DNA of 43,411 nt. Origin: DATCLS01 sp036563805. GTDB taxonomy: Bacteria; Actinomycetota; Acidimicrobiia; Acidimicrobiales; VFJN01. Under the pieces are notes generated by a model. That model made no database searches. It worked only from the letters and a program-made list of their open reading frames with translations, and was not told where the DNA came from. The translations under genes and the position numbers were made by a program. The stretch lies in the NCBI GenBank assembly GCA_036563805.1, contig DATCLS010000013.1:1-43411 (forward strand). The letters are read 5' to 3'. Of the stretch, positions 41,205 through 43,411 are shown one piece after another; position 1 is the stretch's first letter, and every line of letters begins with the position of its first letter.

Positions 41205-41869
41205 TCAGGCGGAGGCCGGCAGCGTCACCCGGGCCTGGGCCACGGCGGCCGCCCAGGCAGCGGGGGTCATGGCGTGGGCGCCGGCGCCGCCGGCGAAGGC
41301 GCTCGAGGCCATCAGGGCCGGGCGCAGCGCGGCCAGGACGTCGAGGCTGGCAGCCAGGGCGACGGGGTCGCTGGTGCCGCGCAGGAACCCGGCAGCCCAC
41401 CGACCGTCCGCGCCCCGGTACACCGCGTCGCCGGTGAACAGGTAGTCGCCGTCGACACCGGGCACGAGGAAGGAGGTGCTGCCGGGCGAGTGGCCCGGCG
41501 TCGGGATCACCTCGACGCCCGTGGCGTCGACCTGGCGGCGCTCGAACACCGCGTCGGCGGCGGCGTACCGGGCGATGTCGGAGCGCTCGGCGGCGGGCAC
41601 GTGGAGGCGCGCCCCGAACTGGTGGGCGACGAGCGCCAGCGCGCGGGGCCGGCCTCGTCGCGGTGGCTCAGGTAGTGGTGGTCGACGCCGCCCAGGCCCC
41701 CGATCTCGTCGAGGTCGGCGTCGTCGCCGGGGGCGTAGACCAGCACGTTGGGACCGCCGGGCGGCGTCCACAGGTAGGCGTGGGTGGTGAGGCCGGGGGC
41801 CGCCGAGAACGGCCGGGTAACCCAGAGGTCGGGGCGGATTTGGCGCGTGCCCGGACCGTAAGACCTCAA
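41205..41869 (-). pseudogene. Metallo-beta-lactamase-fold hydrolase with one frameshift
   Basis: The N-terminal part (41869-~41650) reads IRPDLWVTRPFSAAPGLTTHAYLW and LGGVDHHYLSHRDEAGPA; after a one-base loss near 41641-41652 the frame continues ALALVAHQFGARLHVPAAERSDIARY, VIPTPGHSPGSTSFLVPGVDGDYLFTGDAVYRG, to 41205. This is an MBL-fold member with TPGHSPGS and FTGDAVY but an LSHRDEA motif in place of the usual HxHxDH, a known variant. TTGACT (41880-41885) and TACGGT, spaced 19 bp, lie just upstream or over the TTG at 41869. An in-frame ACG at 41848 stands where a leaderless ATG would be expected. The break could be a sequence error. Confidence 0.75.
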
Positions 41870-41961
41870 GTGAACGTGAAGTCAAGGGATGGGCGGCGCG
41901 GGCGACCCGCCGCCGGGCCGCCCGGCGCCCCACCGGGCGGCCCGCCCGGGCCCCGCCCCCC

Positions 41962-42486
41962 TCAGAACCCGAAGCGGGTCAGCCCTCCCGGCTCCACGCC
42001 CAGGACGACGACCGCCGAGCGGGGCTCGATGCGGTACACGTGCCACGGCGGCGGCCCCTGCGAGGGGGCGTTGAACGGGGCGGTGATGCCGGTCCCGGTG
42101 TCGTCGGGCTCCGCCGGCCAGCCGCCGTCCGCCCAGGCCCGGGCGGCGCGGGCCACCAGCTCCGGATCGGTCACCCGGGCGGCGTCGCCCTCCACGACGA
42201 CGTCGGCGTCGCGGATCGACAGGGCGATCGAGCAGCGGGGGTCGCGGCCCACGTTGCGGCCCTTGCGGGTGCCGGCGCCCGTCTGGAACCAGAAGGCGCC
42301 GTCGAGCCAGAGGGCGCCGACGGCCGTCACGTGGGGGCTGCCGTCCGGGTTGAGCGTCGTCAGCCAGGTCGTGCGGGCGTTGTGCGCCGCGGGGTCGGGG
42401 GCCGAGCCCGCCTCGAGCTTCTCGGCGATGGCCGCCCACTCCACCGGCGGAAGCCCGTCGGCGGCACCCAGGTTGCTGATCTCCAT
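41962..42486 (-). CDS. PPOX-class (pyridoxamine-phosphate-oxidase-like) split-barrel protein
   Basis: 174 aa. NARTTWLTTLNPDGSPHVTAVGALWLDGAFWFQTGAGTRKGRNVGRDPRCSIALSIRDADVVVEGDAARV is the classic FMN/F420-binding split barrel of the pyridoxamine 5'-phosphate oxidase superfamily. A C-terminal WHVYRIEPRSAVVVLG strand completes the barrel. Members include FMN-, heme- or F420-dependent reductases; given other F420-linked genes here, F420 is possible but not proven. The ATG at 42486 has GGAAGGGGAA 5 nt upstream. No operon partner; the neighbour at 41869 is a frameshifted hydrolase in the same direction. Confidence 0.88.
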   Translation of the reverse strand: MEISNLGAADGLPPVEWAAIAEKLEAGSAPDPAAHNARTTWLTTLNPDGSPHVTAVGALWLDGAFWFQTGAGTRKGRNVGRDPRCSIALSIRDADVVVEGDAARVTDPELVARAARAWADGGWPAEPDDTGTGITAPFNAPSQGPPPWHVYRIEPRSAVVVLGVEPGGLTRFGF

Positions 42487-42683
42487 GGCCGTTCCCCTTC
42501 CGGGTCGGTGGCACGCCCGCGGTGGCCGTGCGCAGGTGAGACGGTCCGGGGCCGCCGAAGTCATCGCCCGCAGCCCTCGCGCCGGGAGCGCTCGGAGGCC
42601 CGTTTGGACGGCGAGGCCGGGCGCCGCCGCCTGACCCCGAGGCGTTCAGGTCCAGGTCAGATCGTCGTTGCCGTCCCGTAATC

Positions 42684-43121
42684 GTGGCCGAACGGCGCCG
42701 AAACGGCCCCGGCTTAGCGTCAGGAAGGCATCAGGTAGACGCCGCCGGGGCCGAGCACGTCGGGGAGGTGATCGCGCTGTCGAGGCTGGCCATCGTCTCG
42801 ATCGCCCTGTTCACCTTCCTGCTGGTCGGGCTGATCCAGGAGCCCGACTCGGGCACCGCGGCGAGCGTCGGCCCGCCCGACGTCGCTGAGGCGACGGTGG
42901 GCCCCAACATCGCCAAGCCCCTCCCCCGCGTCCTCACGGCGAGCACCCTGCTCGCCCTGTGGCGCGTCCTCACGCCCACCGTGCTGGCGCTGGCGCTGCT
43001 GCAGCTGCTGGTGGGGCGGCCCCCGGCCATCCACGGCCGGGACGAGGCCGACGACCGCGACCGGTCGGCCCTCAGGTCGGTCGCGCGCCAGCGGCGCGGC
43101 CCACCCGCGGTCGTCGGCTGA
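42684..43121 (+). CDS. Small membrane protein of unknown function
   Basis: Up to 145 aa. Two membrane helices (LAIVSIALFTFLLVGLI and LTPTVLALALLQLLVG) separated by a ~55-residue loop and followed by a very basic/acidic tail (GRDEADDRDRSALRSVARQRR). I do not recognise the family. The start is uncertain: GTG at 42684, or GTG at 42768 (right before the first helix, with GGGGAGG touching it). A TAGCGT (42715-42720), the -10 sequence used elsewhere in this window, lies between the two. No close neighbour in the same direction except the partial gene at 43303. Confidence 0.5.
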   Translation: MAERRRNGPGLASGRHQVDAAGAEHVGEVIALSRLAIVSIALFTFLLVGLIQEPDSGTAASVGPPDVAEATVGPNIAKPLPRVLTASTLLALWRVLTPTVLALALLQLLVGRPPAIHGRDEADDRDRSALRSVARQRRGPPAVVG

Positions 43122-43302
43122 CGGCCCGGCTCCGGCCCTGATCCCGGCCCGCCGGCTGGCCGTCGCCGCCCGCGTCCGACCCGCGCCCGCCGGCTCCCCC
43201 GGCGCGTGTGGCGGGGAGACGGACGCCTCCCCACCCCGCCCGCGCGCCCACCGCGACCGGCCGGGGTCGCCCCACCGACCGCTGGGACACCGGAGCCACG
43301 CC

Positions 43303-43411
43303 ATGTCCGACACCGCCACCGGCCACCCCGCCTGCGACGACGCATCCCGGGACGACACGGCCCGGGACGTCGACGCCGGCGACCGCGCCGCCCGCGACCG
43401 TTCCCCCGACC
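43303..43411 (+). CDS. Start of an unknown gene (3' end outside window)
   Basis: An ATG at 43303 with GGAG 7 nt upstream opens a frame that runs to the window end. The visible 36 residues are polar and Asp/Arg-rich (MSDTATGHPACDDASRDDTA...). Third positions are G or C in most codons, consistent with coding. Too short to identify. Confidence 0.45.
   Translation, partial: MSDTATGHPACDDASRDDTARDVDAGDRAARDRSPD

Overview
This is about 43 kb of very GC-rich DNA from the chromosome of an actinobacterium. I infer the class Acidimicrobiia (Iamia-like) from the combination of a 20S proteasome beta subunit, F420-linked enzymes (a luciferase-like monooxygenase and a DDN-type nitroreductase), a GTG/ATG start mix, and many genes with a TANNNT -10 box only 6-10 nt before the start codon, which suggests leaderless mRNAs. 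No phage, IS element, CRISPR array, tRNA or rRNA gene was seen.

Left part (1-14.5 kb): a PUFA/enediyne-like iterative polyketide or fatty-acid synthase locus. The 3' end of a dehydratase protein (plus strand) faces a 2410-aa megasynthase (minus strand) carrying tandem nitronate-monooxygenase-like (PfaD-type enoylreductase) barrels, KS, AT, one ACP and KR. Between them lie an exported SurE-like phosphatase, a SnoaL-like protein, a DDN-like nitroreductase and a TesB-like thioesterase interrupted by an amber codon. A luciferase-like F420 enzyme and a divergent TetR regulator follow, with a perfect 18-bp palindrome in the promoter between them.

Middle-left (14.5-20.8 kb): a disturbed area. It holds a duplicated tetR 3' end, an ltrA gene broken by three single-base losses, a CopD-like gene broken several times, and a long low-complexity Trp/Gly/Pro repeat protein with a separate signal-peptide frame. 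A secreted SURNod19/copper type II monooxygenase-like protein closes the area.

Middle (20.8-29.2 kb): TetR, two SDR dehydrogenases, a DUF2470/siderophore-interacting flavoprotein, a beta-propeller lipoprotein, and an amidohydrolase translationally coupled to its TetR.

Right (29.2-43.4 kb): a compact CbiMNQO cobalt/nickel ECF importer, with every junction overlapping by 4 nt, divergent from a Fur-family regulator. Next are a PadR-ABC-FtsX operon, an iron-siderophore binding lipoprotein coupled to an alpha/beta hydrolase behind an iron-box-like site, a solitary proteasome beta subunit, an SRPBCC protein, a TetR-like protein without its DNA-binding domain, a frameshifted metallo-beta-lactamase-fold gene, a PPOX-family protein, and two small or partial unknown genes.

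Structures of special note are a pair of related 55-bp palindromic elements, each between convergent genes; a codon-usage patch exactly over the ACP; several operator-like palindromes inside promoters; and frameshifts that all have the polarity of single-base losses.
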